Assembly: GCF_023611505.1 (NCBI RefSeq)
Contig: NZ_CP097843.1
Span: forward strand, 1,860,001-1,924,000
Direction: 5' to 3'
DNA from: Streptococcus oralis
Lineage (GTDB): Bacteria; Bacillota; Bacilli; Lactobacillales; Streptococcaceae
DNA length: 64,000 bases
Position 1 is the stretch's first letter, and each line of letters begins with the position of its first letter. The notes under the pieces were generated by a model. That model had not been told where the DNA came from, made no database searches, and worked only from the letters and a program-made list of their open reading frames with translations. Positions 48,839 through 56,391 of this stretch are shown in pieces. The translations under genes and the position numbers were made by a program.

Positions 48839-49789
48839 CTAAAAATCATAGTCATCATCTAGCATTGCTTCTGCATTTCCCATTAGATACCCCGCACCCA
48901 CTTGAGAAAAGAAATCGTGATTAGCAGTTTCAATCGAAATACCATTCATGACAATTGGATTCACATCAGACGCTGTGATATTCGAAAAATAACTTTGAAA
49001 ACCCATATTTTGTAGCGCTTTATTGGCATTGTATTTAACAAATACCTTTATTTCTTCTGCCAAACCAATAGGCGCATAGACCTCATCCGTATATGCAAAC
49101 TCATTTTCTAAAAGATCATCTAAAAAACGATACATCCAAGTTATGAACTCATGTTGTTCTGCCTCTGAGAGCTCATCAAAAGTTAAGCGAAACTTATATC
49201 CCAGATAAGTCCCATGTACAGATTCGTCCCTAATTACTAATTTAATTAACTCTGCTAGATTAGCTAGTTTATTTTGTCCACGATACCAAAGCGGTATGAA
49301 AAAGTTGCTATAGTATAGGATTCCTTCTAAAAAGACACTCGCAACCATCACCTGTAGAGGGGTTCCATGCTGATACATCTCATTTATCTTTTGGGCTTTA
49401 TACTGCATTTTAGGATCCTGATTCATCCAATCATATATTTTCTCAATTTCCTTAAAAGTATTTAACGAAATCAATATGGTACCGTATGTCTTAGCATGGA
49501 TAGATTCCATAAATGTAAAATCACTCAGAACCGCTCTCTCCTTGCGAGTTCGAACGTGCTGTTTAATAGAATACAACCCCTCTTCAGATTGAAGCGTATC
49601 AAGCAAAGCCAAGCCCCCTACCGCTTTCTTGACAACCTCTTTTTCCGGATCTGATAGTTGCTTCCAATCAAGCAAGTCATTTGATACTGGAACACGAGTA
49701 TCAATCCAAAACTGTGCCGTGGCTTTATCCCAAACATAGTCGTCTAACTCATCCTCAACTTCTTTCCAATTTAATGTCCGATGTAACAT
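48839..49789 (-). CDS. nrdF: Class Ib ribonucleotide reductase small subunit, canonical R2
   Basis: About 316 residues, starting at ATG 49789 (MLHRTLNW) because GAGGAGG is six bases upstream. All six metal ligands of R2 are present: Asp in LLDTLQ, Glu and His in FMESIHAKTY, Glu in VFLEGILYYS, and Glu/His in IRDESVHGTY. The radical tyrosine is in HAKTYGTI. The tail DDDYDF is the NrdE-binding peptide. It should hold a Mn or Fe tyrosyl radical cofactor assembled with NrdI. It is the last gene of nrdI-nrdE-R2b-nrdF, right after the ligand-poor paralogue. This gene looks fully functional. Confidence 0.93.
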   Translation of the reverse strand: MLHRTLNWKEVEDELDDYVWDKATAQFWIDTRVPVSNDLLDWKQLSDPEKEVVKKAVGGLALLDTLQSEEGLYSIKQHVRTRKERAVLSDFTFMESIHAKTYGTILISLNTFKEIEKIYDWMNQDPKMQYKAQKINEMYQHGTPLQVMVASVFLEGILYYSNFFIPLWYRGQNKLANLAELIKLVIRDESVHGTYLGYKFRLTFDELSEAEQHEFITWMYRFLDDLLENEFAYTDEVYAPIGLAEEIKVFVKYNANKALQNMGFQSYFSNITASDVNPIVMNGISIETANHDFFSQVGAGYLMGNAEAMLDDDYDF

Positions 49790-49800
49790 ATAAATCCTCC

Positions 49801-50748
49801 TCAAAAATCATAGTCATCATCACGTGATTCTTCTATCCTATGGATAGACAGCTGCCCGAGAAGCTCGTGCTTTCTCAATCTGTTCAATACTCGATCAAGC
49901 GCAGAGAGAATCTCCCTATCAACCGGGTACCTCTCTTTGACCCCGATAATCTCTAACAAACGATTGGCTTCTCTTTGTACAAGGTTCCGCGCCAATTTTT
50001 GAATGTCAGCATCTACATAAAGTTCACAAATAATCTTCCCCTCTGTTTCTAAGATTCTATCAATCATTTCAACAGCCCAGGTTTGAAATGAGATTTGGTC
50101 AGCTCTATCCATTCTTGCCAAAAGAAGATTGACTTTATGTATCAGATAGTCACAATGCAATGACTCATTCAAGAGAATCATTTTCACCATTTCGCCAAGA
50201 TTAGTAAAGCCCTTTTGAATCCACAATTTCATCAAAAAAGCAAGTTGACTATAAGTCATAATTCCTTCCACACAAGTAGCCATAAAGCGCTTCTGAATCG
50301 CATTTTTACTATGATATACCGTATCGACTCTTTCTAGTCGCTCCACTACCAATTTATGTTGATCTACCCACTCAAATAAGGAGGCCACCTCCCGCTCGTC
50401 CTCATTAAAGGAGTATAAAATAGTATTATAGGCCTTGGTATTTACCATTTCAGTGAACTGTAGATTGTTTACAATAGCAACCTCCTGTTGCGAGCGTTCA
50501 CTATGCCGTATAAACTCCTCCGCCTCTAACGACTGATAAGTTGATAAATTTGCAAGAAAGATCAGCGAGCGATTTAATTCCTGCTTTTCCTCTGCCGACA
50601 AACGATTAAAAGCAGGTTTGTCATTTTCAATTGGAATTCGATTGTCTAGCCAAAATAACGATGTCGCTCTCTCCCACGTAGCGTTATCTAATTCATCCTC
50701 AATCTCATTCCAGTTGATTGCTTTGTAATATAGAAATTTTTTTGACAT
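49801..50748 (-). CDS. Divergent R2-like subunit lacking two metal ligands
   Basis: 315 residues, aligning without gaps to the canonical R2 next to it across the ligand regions. The first ligand Asp is Ser (NLSTYQ, residue 69) and the first His is Asn (TEMVNTKAY, residue 103). The three Glu ligands (TEMVN, CVEGIMTY, LLNESLH), the second His and the tyrosine (KAYNTI, residue 107) remain. The tail DDDYDF is identical to that of the real R2, so it should dock on the same NrdE. Metal site 1 is probably not formed. It could be a helper subunit as in the yeast Rnr2/Rnr4 pair, a radical-free regulator, or a new cofactor type. The ribosome binding site AGGAGAG is good and the frame is intact, so it is not a pseudogene. 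Confidence 0.88.
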   Translation of the reverse strand: MSKKFLYYKAINWNEIEDELDNATWERATSLFWLDNRIPIENDKPAFNRLSAEEKQELNRSLIFLANLSTYQSLEAEEFIRHSERSQQEVAIVNNLQFTEMVNTKAYNTILYSFNEDEREVASLFEWVDQHKLVVERLERVDTVYHSKNAIQKRFMATCVEGIMTYSQLAFLMKLWIQKGFTNLGEMVKMILLNESLHCDYLIHKVNLLLARMDRADQISFQTWAVEMIDRILETEGKIICELYVDADIQKLARNLVQREANRLLEIIGVKERYPVDREILSALDRVLNRLRKHELLGQLSIHRIEESRDDDYDF

Positions 50749-50757
50749 CTTCTCTCC

Positions 50758-52932
50758 TTAAATCATACAAGATTCACAGCTATTTACACTGTTAAATTCG
50801 TCATCCTCTGTATAGGTTCTGACATAATAAAGTGATTTTATCCCTTTTCGCCATGCGTAATTCCGAAGGCGATTCAAGTCACGTGTCGTTAGCATTGTAT
50901 TTCCCTTAGTTTTCCATTCATACAGTCCTTCAGGTAATTGAGAACGCATAAAGAGAGTCAGACTCATTCCCTGATCAATATGTTTTTGTGCGACTGCATA
51001 TACATCAATAATTTTACGCTGATCCATGTTATAAGCAGTCTCATAAAATGGTAAGGTATCATTGGACAGATACGGAGCGGGATAAAAGATCGATCCCACC
51101 TTCTTTTCCTGCCGATTTTCTACCAACTGAGTAATCGGATGAAGAGAAGCGCTCGTTTCATTGATATAAGAAATAGAACCATTAGGCGCTACTGCTAAAC
51201 GATTTCGATGGTAGAGACCATCTTTCATGACCTTCTCCCTTAGCACCTTCCAATCTTCTTTCGTTGGAATAGGCATATTCTTAAAAATGGCTGCTATCTT
51301 AGGAAATCTAAATACAAAATCCTGCTCTACATATGGTGAAAAGTAACTTCCATCGGCATAGCGTGAATCCGCAAATTCATAGAATGTCTCATGTCGCTCT
51401 CTTGCGATTCTATTGCTAGATACTAAAGAATAATAATTCAATGCTAAGAAATAAGCTTCTGTAAATTCTAAAGACTCTTTTGAACCATACTTGATTTGGT
51501 GCAAGGCGAGGGCTGTGTGTAATCCCATCGCTCCGAGTCCTATCGTATGGTAGAGACGATTTCCCTTATTTACTGTAGGCACCTCTTCGACAGACTCTAG
51601 ATCCGTAACAGTCGTTAAGGCACGAACCATTGCATCAACAGAGGCAGCAAAATCTTCAGATTTTAGTAAATTAACAATATTAGTTGATCCAAGGTTACAA
51701 CTAATATCCGTTCCTACCTCATGATAGGACAAATCATCATTCAATACAGATGGAGTCTGTGGTTGCAAAATCTCCGAGCAAAGGTTACTCATAATGATTT
51801 TCCCTTTGACGGGATTCGCACGATTAGCGACATCAATATTTAAAATATAAGGATAGCCAGACTCTTGTTGCAAACGGGAAATTTCCTGTTCCAATTCTCT
51901 CGCTTGAACAACCGTCTTTTCGATAGCTGGATTTACAACCAATCGGTCGTATTCAGCCGTGATATCTACATACGAAAAAGGTTTCCCATAGACTTTTTCA
52001 ACATGATAAGGATTAAACAGATACATGGGTTGATTTGTTTTAATCAGCTCGTAATACTTATCCGGAACGACCAACCCCAGGGAGAGGGTTTTAACACGAA
52101 TTTTTTCATCTGCATTTTCCTTCTTTGTCGATAAAAAGGCGAGAATATCCAGATGAAAAACGTTTAAGTAAACGACCCCTGCCCCATTTCTCTGTCCTAG
52201 TTGATTGCTATAGCTAAAAGAGTCTTCTAGTAGTTTCATTACAGGAAGCACTCCCGAAGAAGCATGTTCAATTCCTTTTATAGGAGAACCACTGGCACGT
52301 AGGTTCGATAAATTCACTCCAACCCCACCACCAAGTCTAGAAAGTTGCAAAGCAGAATTGACCCCACGTCCGATAGATAACATAGAATCATCAAGATCTA
52401 TCAGAAAACAAGAAACCATCTCACCACGCCGTTTTTTCCCTGCATTTAAGAATGTGGGGGTCGCAGGTTGGTACCGTTGGGTGATCATTTCCTCCGCAAT
52501 TTTTGTTGCTAAGTTCTGATCGCCATTTCCTAGATAGAGGGCATTAAGGAACACCCGGTCCTCGAACGATTCCAAATAGGTCTTGGAATCATCAGTCTTT
52601 AGTGCATATTGATTATAAAATTTATAAGCTCCCATAAAACTCTTAAAGGCAAAACCATGTTCCTTGATCTTTTGATATAAATCCTCTAAAAAATTACTAT
52701 CAATCTCACCAGACTCCCCACGATACAAGCCCACAACCTCTTCATCCACATAATTCTCTCGAATTAAATACTGGAGACGTTCTTTCAAACTTGAAAAATG
52801 CATCGTATGAGGTTCAATTTCATTCTTTAAATAGTCCGTTAAGGCTTCTCTATCATAGTAAAGAGGAATTTCACCATCAATTGGAATGTTCACCATATTG
52901 TTCAAAACAAAATAATTCTTAGTAGCTGACAT
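50758..52932 (-). CDS. nrdE: Class Ib ribonucleotide reductase large subunit
   Basis: 724 residues, normal for NrdE. Active-site cysteines are in EMVSCFLIDLDDS and IMSNLCSEILQ, and the C-terminal redox pair is in VNSCESCMI. It reduces ribonucleoside diphosphates with electrons from an NrdH-like thioredoxin, for which no gene is present here. It overlaps nrdI by 14 bases and ends 9 bases before the divergent R2 gene. Mitis streptococci normally carry another class Ib operon elsewhere, so this looks like a second set. Confidence 0.94.
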   Translation of the reverse strand: MSATKNYFVLNNMVNIPIDGEIPLYYDREALTDYLKNEIEPHTMHFSSLKERLQYLIRENYVDEEVVGLYRGESGEIDSNFLEDLYQKIKEHGFAFKSFMGAYKFYNQYALKTDDSKTYLESFEDRVFLNALYLGNGDQNLATKIAEEMITQRYQPATPTFLNAGKKRRGEMVSCFLIDLDDSMLSIGRGVNSALQLSRLGGGVGVNLSNLRASGSPIKGIEHASSGVLPVMKLLEDSFSYSNQLGQRNGAGVVYLNVFHLDILAFLSTKKENADEKIRVKTLSLGLVVPDKYYELIKTNQPMYLFNPYHVEKVYGKPFSYVDITAEYDRLVVNPAIEKTVVQARELEQEISRLQQESGYPYILNIDVANRANPVKGKIIMSNLCSEILQPQTPSVLNDDLSYHEVGTDISCNLGSTNIVNLLKSEDFAASVDAMVRALTTVTDLESVEEVPTVNKGNRLYHTIGLGAMGLHTALALHQIKYGSKESLEFTEAYFLALNYYSLVSSNRIARERHETFYEFADSRYADGSYFSPYVEQDFVFRFPKIAAIFKNMPIPTKEDWKVLREKVMKDGLYHRNRLAVAPNGSISYINETSASLHPITQLVENRQEKKVGSIFYPAPYLSNDTLPFYETAYNMDQRKIIDVYAVAQKHIDQGMSLTLFMRSQLPEGLYEWKTKGNTMLTTRDLNRLRNYAWRKGIKSLYYVRTYTEDDEFNSVNSCESCMI

Positions 52933-53392
52933 CTATTTTTTCCTCCACTTTCTCAAAACTAGCTAAAATATGTTTGGAGATCCTCTCTACATCTTCATCT
53001 GTCCCACGTAATTCAAAAACATCTATAACAGGAAAGCCAAACTGCTCTGCATATTGAAAAGCCGTTAGACAGAATTGCTTATTGAAATTTCGATTACCGC
53101 TTCCTATAATTCCTAAGCAATAACGAAAATTTCCTTGATACTCCAAAAATTTTCGAAGGTTTCCCGTTAGAATTTCTTGGAATCCAGTATCAATTCCATT
53201 TCCCCCCTCTAGATAAGTTGGTAAAAAACTGACAAAGGGACCATCTACCGTAATCGCTTTTCCCTTTAAATCTTTTATATTCAAAGACTCAACTTCTCTA
53301 TGATGCGTCGTCTTTATATATTGACTGACCCGTTGTACAAAAGAACTTGTATTCCCACTTAAACTAATATAATAAAATCTAATTTTTTGCAT
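52919..53392 (-). CDS. nrdI: Flavodoxin-like NrdI
   Basis: About 157 residues. FMN-binding YYISLSGNTSSFVQRV opens it and GSGNRNFNKQFCLTAFQYA plus VFELRGT are diagnostic. NrdI supplies oxidant to build the Mn tyrosyl cofactor of NrdF. Start at ATG 53392, eight bases after AAAGGAGGAG; the longer ORF would begin inside the NrdR boxes. First gene of the operon. Confidence 0.94.
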   Translation of the reverse strand: MQKIRFYYISLSGNTSSFVQRVSQYIKTTHHREVESLNIKDLKGKAITVDGPFVSFLPTYLEGGNGIDTGFQEILTGNLRKFLEYQGNFRYCLGIIGSGNRNFNKQFCLTAFQYAEQFGFPVIDVFELRGTDEDVERISKHILASFEKVEEKIDVSY

Positions 53393-53408
53393 GACTCCTC
53401 CTTTTTTG

Positions 53409-53455
53409 GTACAATATATTGTGTTTGTCGAATACATCTACGCTATATATTGTGT
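53409..53455. promoter_or_regulatory. Two NrdR boxes
   Basis: Box 1 at 53409-53424, GTACAATATATTGTGT, and box 2 at 53440-53455, ACGCTATATATTGTGT, match the NrdR consensus acaCwAtATaTwGtgt at 14 and 15 of 16 positions. Their starts are 31 bp apart, about three helical turns, as NrdR sites usually are. They lie just before nrdI. Confidence 0.85.
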
Positions 53456-53488
53456 TTTTTATTTTACTGTATCTAAATGATAAAAAAA

Positions 53489-53502
53489 TTGATATTCGTC
53501 AA
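53489..53502. promoter_or_regulatory. FNR-type box between nrdI and the FLP gene
   Basis: TTGATATTCGTCAA fits TTGAT-N4-ATCAA with one change. It lies 34 bases before the FLP start and about 100 bases before nrdI. Confidence 0.6.
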
Positions 53503-53536
53503 GTTTCTATAAATTTCTTCAAAATTAGGAGTTTCT

Positions 53537-54199
53537 ATGTCCCAACCATGCTTTTATACCGTTCCCCTTTTTAGCTCCCTCTCCCGTGATGAACTTCAGG
53601 GTATCCAAAGTCTGTTTCACCATAAGAAATTTAAAAAGGGCGAGTTAATTTTCTCACCCTTTGATGAGGAAACCTTAATCATTGTTAATAGAGGACAATT
53701 TAAGGTCTATCGTCTGACTAATGATGGAACCGAGCAATGCATCCGTATCGTTGGCAAAGGAAATTACGAAGGAGAAAACTATCTCTTTGAAGAGAATAAT
53801 CAGGATCTCTACGGAGAAGCCTTGGTCTCTACAGAAGTCTGTGTCATTTATAAAAAGGATTTTCAATACCTTCTCCAGAGCTTTCCACATTTTAGTTGGC
53901 AACTTCTACGTCTCAATGCCAGAAAAGCAATTCAGACGGAAGAACAAGTCACCTTATTGGCCCTTGAAAAAATAGAACAACGCCTAGCTTGCTATCTTAT
54001 TCATCTTACCGAAAAAAGTGACAATCCTAAACTCACCTTCACTTTGCCAATTTCAGAAAAGGAACTTGCCAGTTACCTTGGAACGAGACCCGAAACCATT
54101 TCGCGAAAATTTAAGATTTTTGAAGAACATCACTATATTCGAAAAGTTCGTCGTACCATTCATATCATAGATGATCAAGCTTTAAGGAATTTATATTGA
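53537..54199 (+). CDS. FNR-like redox-responsive regulator (FLP type)
   Basis: 220 residues of the Crp/Fnr family: cyclic-nucleotide-type beta roll (about 10-115), dimer helix, and a C-terminal helix-turn-helix, SEKELASYLGTRPETISRKF. The recognition motif ETISR is that of FNR, which reads TTGAT half-sites. There is no four-cysteine Fe-S cluster; instead Cys5 and Cys102 sit where L. casei FLP has its disulfide switch pair. It is divergent from nrdI and separated by a region holding an FNR-type box, so control of itself and nrd is likely. Oxygen or redox control of DNA precursor synthesis would make sense. It is not next to arc genes here. Confidence 0.85.
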   Translation: MSQPCFYTVPLFSSLSRDELQGIQSLFHHKKFKKGELIFSPFDEETLIIVNRGQFKVYRLTNDGTEQCIRIVGKGNYEGENYLFEENNQDLYGEALVSTEVCVIYKKDFQYLLQSFPHFSWQLLRLNARKAIQTEEQVTLLALEKIEQRLACYLIHLTEKSDNPKLTFTLPISEKELASYLGTRPETISRKFKIFEEHHYIRKVRRTIHIIDDQALRNLY

Positions 54200-54241
54200 T
54201 CTGAAGCTTTTTTGTTCATTTCATGTTATACTATATAAAAT

Positions 54242-54255
54242 ATAAAACGTTTACA
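54242..54255. promoter_or_regulatory. cre-like site upstream of GH92
   Basis: ATAAAACGTTTACA matches 12 of 14 positions of the CcpA consensus, just before the GH92 ribosome binding site. Confidence 0.5.
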
Positions 54256-54266
54256 AAGAGATAATC

Positions 54267-56354
54267 ATGAAACCACTACTTGAAACCATCGATACCCGCT
54301 TTGGTACTGCTAGCAAGCATGCCTTTTCTCGGGGAAATACCCTGCCCTACACAGGCGTCCCTTTCGGAATGAATTATTTTGTGCTTCAGACCAGTGACCA
54401 GGAGGGTTCTTGGTTTTTCGATCCGCATCTGCCCATATTTCAGGGAATTCGATTAACCCATCAGCCCAGTCCTTGGATTGGCGACTACTCTTGGCTGCTT
54501 CTGACACCTGTTACAGGCCAGCTAGGTGGAGACAGCCTCTTCCATCGTCAGTCTTCCTATGACCTAGACAAGGCCTCCTTCCAGCCTCATTATATGAAGA
54601 TTTTCTCCCTGCGCTATCAGATTGAAAGCCAACTGACACCGACTTGCTATGGCGCTTCTATTCGTTTGGAGCAAAAGCAAGGCAAAGCCCTCTCCCTCTA
54701 TCTTCATGCAGCAGATGAACTGACCGTAGAGCAAGTAGATAAGAGGAATCTTGCCCTAAGACAAGACGGAAAAACAGAGACCAATAAAAGTCCTCTGATA
54801 CTCTTTACTGCTCTACAAATGAATACGGATATTCTTGCTGTCAGCCAAGAAAGTGGAGACTGGCGAATTGACTTAGCAAACAGTCATGCTGAGATTCAAC
54901 TAGCAACTTCTTTCATCTCCCCTTCTCAAGCTCTAATCAATCTACCTCAAGAAGATTTTGATAGCTGTAAAGAAAATGCACAAGCGAACTGGGAAAATCT
55001 CCTCCATCATTTTGACGTTATCGAGACAGGAGAGGTTGACCGAACCTTCTTTGATCACTGTCTTTACAGACTCTTCCTATTTCCTCAGACTTTTTATGAG
55101 ATTGATGAATCAGGGCAAACCATCCACATGGATCTGGCTACTGGTACTGTCAAACCCGGCGTCCTCTTTAGCAACAATGGTTTCTGGGATACCTTCCGCA
55201 CCACCTTCCCCCTCTTTGCCCTTATCATACCGGAGCACTATCACCGCTTTCTAGAAGGTTTCCTCAATAGCTACCGCGATACTGGTTTTCTGCCTAAATG
55301 GCTAGCCCCAGATGAACGTGACATGATGCCAGGGACTCTATTGGACGGTATGATCGCAGATAGTGCCTGCAAGGACATGGCTCCTGACTTGGAAGAAGAA
55401 CTCCTCCAAGCCATGTTGGAGACAGCCACTAAGTCCGACCCTCTCGGCATCAATGGTCGTCACGGTTTGGCACAATACCAAGAATTAGGTTATCTCTCTA
55501 CCGACCACCACGAAAGTGTCAGCCACACGCTTGATTATGCCTATAGCGATTTTTGTATCGCCAGTTGCGCCGAAAAGCTTGGTCAGAATGACATCGCGGA
55601 AACTTATAGAACTGCATCACAAAATTACCGCCATCTATTTGACGCTGAGACAGGTTACATGCGAGCGCGTGATAGTCAAGGAAACTTCCGCCCTGACTTC
55701 TCCCCTTATAGTTGGGGACGCGATTATGCCGAATGCTCTGCCATTCAAGCGACTTTAGGCATTCTACACGACATCCCTGGCTTAATCCAACTGATGGGTG
55801 GAAAAGAAACCTTTAGCCACTACCTTTTGAAAGCCTGTCAGGATGCTCCTCTCTTTGAAACGACTGGCTATGGTTATGAGATTCACGAGATGAGCGAGAT
55901 GGCTACTGCTCCCTTTGGACAAGTCGCCATTTCCAACCAACCTAGTTTCCACATCCCTTATCTCTTCCGCTACAGTGACTACCCTGACTACACTGCTCTT
56001 CTCATCAAGTCGATACGTCAGAAAGCCTTTCACCCAAGTTGGCAAGCCTATCCTGGCGATGAGGACAACGGTAGTCTCTCTGCTTGGTACATCTGGTCGG
56101 CTCTTGGATTCTACCCGACCTGTCCAGGCAAACCCAGCTACGACCTCGGAATCCCTCTCTTTGACCATCTGCGTGTCTACCTAGCTAAGGAAAATAAATG
56201 GCTAGATATCCATGCTGAGCAAAACTACAGCCATTTTAACTTTGTCAAAGAGTGTCGATTAGACAAGACCTCTGTATCTAGCATCCAACACCAAGACCTC
56301 TTGAAAGCTGAGCAACTGATCTTCACCCTCAGCTGGCTACCAAATCACTATTAA
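54267..56354 (+). CDS. Alpha-1,2-mannosidase, GH92
   Basis: 695 residues, no signal peptide. Typical GH92 signatures: NNGFWDTFRTTFPLF in the catalytic domain, YSDFCIASCAEKLG, and the acid Glu region YGYEIHEMSEMATAPFGQ. Calcium-dependent enzyme removing alpha-1,2-linked mannose. Equivalent to SP_2145. It is on the opposite strand to GH125, GH38 and GH29, as an isolated unit with a cre-like site. It ends in a strong bidirectional terminator. Confidence 0.92.
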   Translation: MKPLLETIDTRFGTASKHAFSRGNTLPYTGVPFGMNYFVLQTSDQEGSWFFDPHLPIFQGIRLTHQPSPWIGDYSWLLLTPVTGQLGGDSLFHRQSSYDLDKASFQPHYMKIFSLRYQIESQLTPTCYGASIRLEQKQGKALSLYLHAADELTVEQVDKRNLALRQDGKTETNKSPLILFTALQMNTDILAVSQESGDWRIDLANSHAEIQLATSFISPSQALINLPQEDFDSCKENAQANWENLLHHFDVIETGEVDRTFFDHCLYRLFLFPQTFYEIDESGQTIHMDLATGTVKPGVLFSNNGFWDTFRTTFPLFALIIPEHYHRFLEGFLNSYRDTGFLPKWLAPDERDMMPGTLLDGMIADSACKDMAPDLEEELLQAMLETATKSDPLGINGRHGLAQYQELGYLSTDHHESVSHTLDYAYSDFCIASCAEKLGQNDIAETYRTASQNYRHLFDAETGYMRARDSQGNFRPDFSPYSWGRDYAECSAIQATLGILHDIPGLIQLMGGKETFSHYLLKACQDAPLFETTGYGYEIHEMSEMATAPFGQVAISNQPSFHIPYLFRYSDYPDYTALLIKSIRQKAFHPSWQAYPGDEDNGSLSAWYIWSALGFYPTCPGKPSYDLGIPLFDHLRVYLAKENKWLDIHAEQNYSHFNFVKECRLDKTSVSSIQHQDLLKAEQLIFTLSWLPNHY

Positions 56355-56358
56355 CCAA

Positions 56359-56391
56359 AAGAACCTTTGCATCGCGCAAAGGTTCTTTTTT
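56359..56391. terminator. Bidirectional terminator between GH92 and GH29
   Basis: AAGAACCTTTGC ATCGC GCAAAGGTTCTT flanked by A and T runs. Confidence 0.88.

Noticed and set aside
49801..50748. Class Ie (metal-free, DOPA-type) R2 assignment
   Set aside because: Class Ie proteins replace Glu ligands; here all three Glu are kept and Asp and His are lost instead.
49801..50748. Pseudogene reading of the divergent R2
   Set aside because: The frame is intact, the ribosome binding site is good and the C-terminal NrdE-binding tail is perfectly preserved.
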